Of a stretch of 35,297 nt of DNA, positions 34,539-35,297 are shown in pieces. The notes beneath the pieces are model-generated. The model ran no database searches, had not been told where the DNA came from, and saw only the letters and a list, made by a program, of their open reading frames with translations. The DNA is taken from positions 1-35,297 of the forward strand of contig JAIBDQ010000018.1 of assembly GCA_024686135.1 (NCBI GenBank), in the 5' to 3' direction. This DNA is from Halobacteriovorax sp. Its GTDB lineage: Bacteria > Bdellovibrionota > Bacteriovoracia > Bacteriovoracales > Bacteriovoracaceae. How positions within the stretch are numbered: position 1 is the stretch's first letter; the number at the start of each line of letters is the position of its first letter. A program made the translations under genes and the position numbers.

Positions 34539-35297
34539 TTATTTAAATCTGGAAAGAGTTTTATCTATATTTTTAAAATTAGGGTTTAACTCTTTTACCT
34601 TTAGGAGTTGTTTCTTTGCCATTGGATAATTTTTTTTCAAAATATAGACGTGAGCTTTATTATAATAAGCCTTAGTCACTTGATCTGATCTAACCAATAT
34701 TTTATCCAAATATATAAGAGCATCATCTAGTTTCTTTCTTCTTAGTAGCCACATAGAATAATTCTCAAGCGACCGAGGCCTATGCTCCCATTCCTTAATA
34801 ACTTCTGAATACTCATTAACCATAAAACTAGAAAATGGTCTTTGTAATGATTTAAATCGCGCACCTGCTGGAGTAAAAGGTAATCTCATCTGATTACTAA
34901 TCTCTAAGAAGACACCTGGTTTATCCAAGAAACTCGGGGTATCCATAAACAGATTCCAAGTCTTTCGATAACTTCCTTTACCGACAATATCATGCCTTGT
35001 TTTATTGGCCAAAGTCATAAGGTTATATTGATAATATGCTGTAATTAAAAAACCTACGGCCAATGAAACTTTAACAACTTTCCAGTATATATTTTGAGAA
35101 GAAAACTTGATTAATTCCTCCCCTCCCATAATAAGAAAGATAAAAAGTATAAGAAGAGAAGAGTCCACATAAAAAGGTTGAACTGCAGAATATAAGCCTA
35201 AGTAAAATAAAATGCCAAGCCAACCGGACTTTTCTAATCCCTTCTTATTTAGAAGTTCTTTTCCCATAAAATAACATAATGCTATAAAACCTAGGAT
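34539..35297 (-). CDS. Membrane protein with C-terminal TPR-like repeats, 5'-truncated by window edge (possibly O-antigen ligase-type)
   Basis: The frame is open upstream of the 35267 ATG to the window end (ILGFIALCYF-MGKELL...). Hydrophobic segments, then TPR-like LENYSMWLLRRKKLDDALIYLDKILVRSDQVTKAYYNKAHVYILKKNYPMAKKQLLKVKELNP. Confidence 0.55.
   Translation of the reverse strand: MLGFIALCYFMGKELLNKKGLEKSGWLGILFYLGLYSAVQPFYVDSSLLILFIFLIMGGEELIKFSSQNIYWKVVKVSLAVGFLITAYYQYNLMTLANKTRHDIVGKGSYRKTWNLFMDTPSFLDKPGVFLEISNQMRLPFTPAGARFKSLQRPFSSFMVNEYSEVIKEWEHRPRSLENYSMWLLRRKKLDDALIYLDKILVRSDQVTKAYYNKAHVYILKKNYPMAKKQLLKVKELNPNFKNIDKTLSRFK

Overview
This 35.3 kb AT-rich bacterial chromosomal window is gene-dense and has about 28 credible CDSs. 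I saw no rRNA, tRNA, CRISPR array or transposase. The gene style suggests a Bdellovibrio/Bacteriovorax-like Gram-negative, but that is inference only. Main blocks: (1) a truncated CDS, an LspA-like protein with an extra C-terminal HAMP-like membrane module, and two outer-membrane barrel proteins, one with an N-terminal CxxCH heme site. (2) A promoter-preceded 60-aa CxxC microprotein. (3) An 11-gene minus-strand run (about 14.7 to 3.86 kb) with no gap above 23 bp: MoxR, DUF58, TgpA-like transglutaminase, TesA, YbbA, YbbP, NosF/NosY-like ABC pair, YceI, c-type cytochrome lipoprotein, RlmI-like methyltransferase. (4) A lytic transglycosylase coupled to a PilZ membrane protein. (5) A secreted protein with a possible clan CD (caspase/gingipain-like) His/Cys dyad, and an RND/MMPL exporter. 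(6) A class II aldolase, PlsC and hexapeptide acyltransferase set, divergent from a MATE + B12-type radical SAM pair. (7) A sensor kinase/response regulator pair and a DEDDh exonuclease. (8) The most interesting locus: a MotB/ZorB-like protein with an about 790-aa coiled coil and an OmpA-like PG-binding domain, a MotA/TolQ/ZorA-like channel protein, and a stand-alone cyclic-nucleotide-binding protein. It may be an undescribed ion-driven envelope machine. All family calls were made by eye from motifs; no searches were run.
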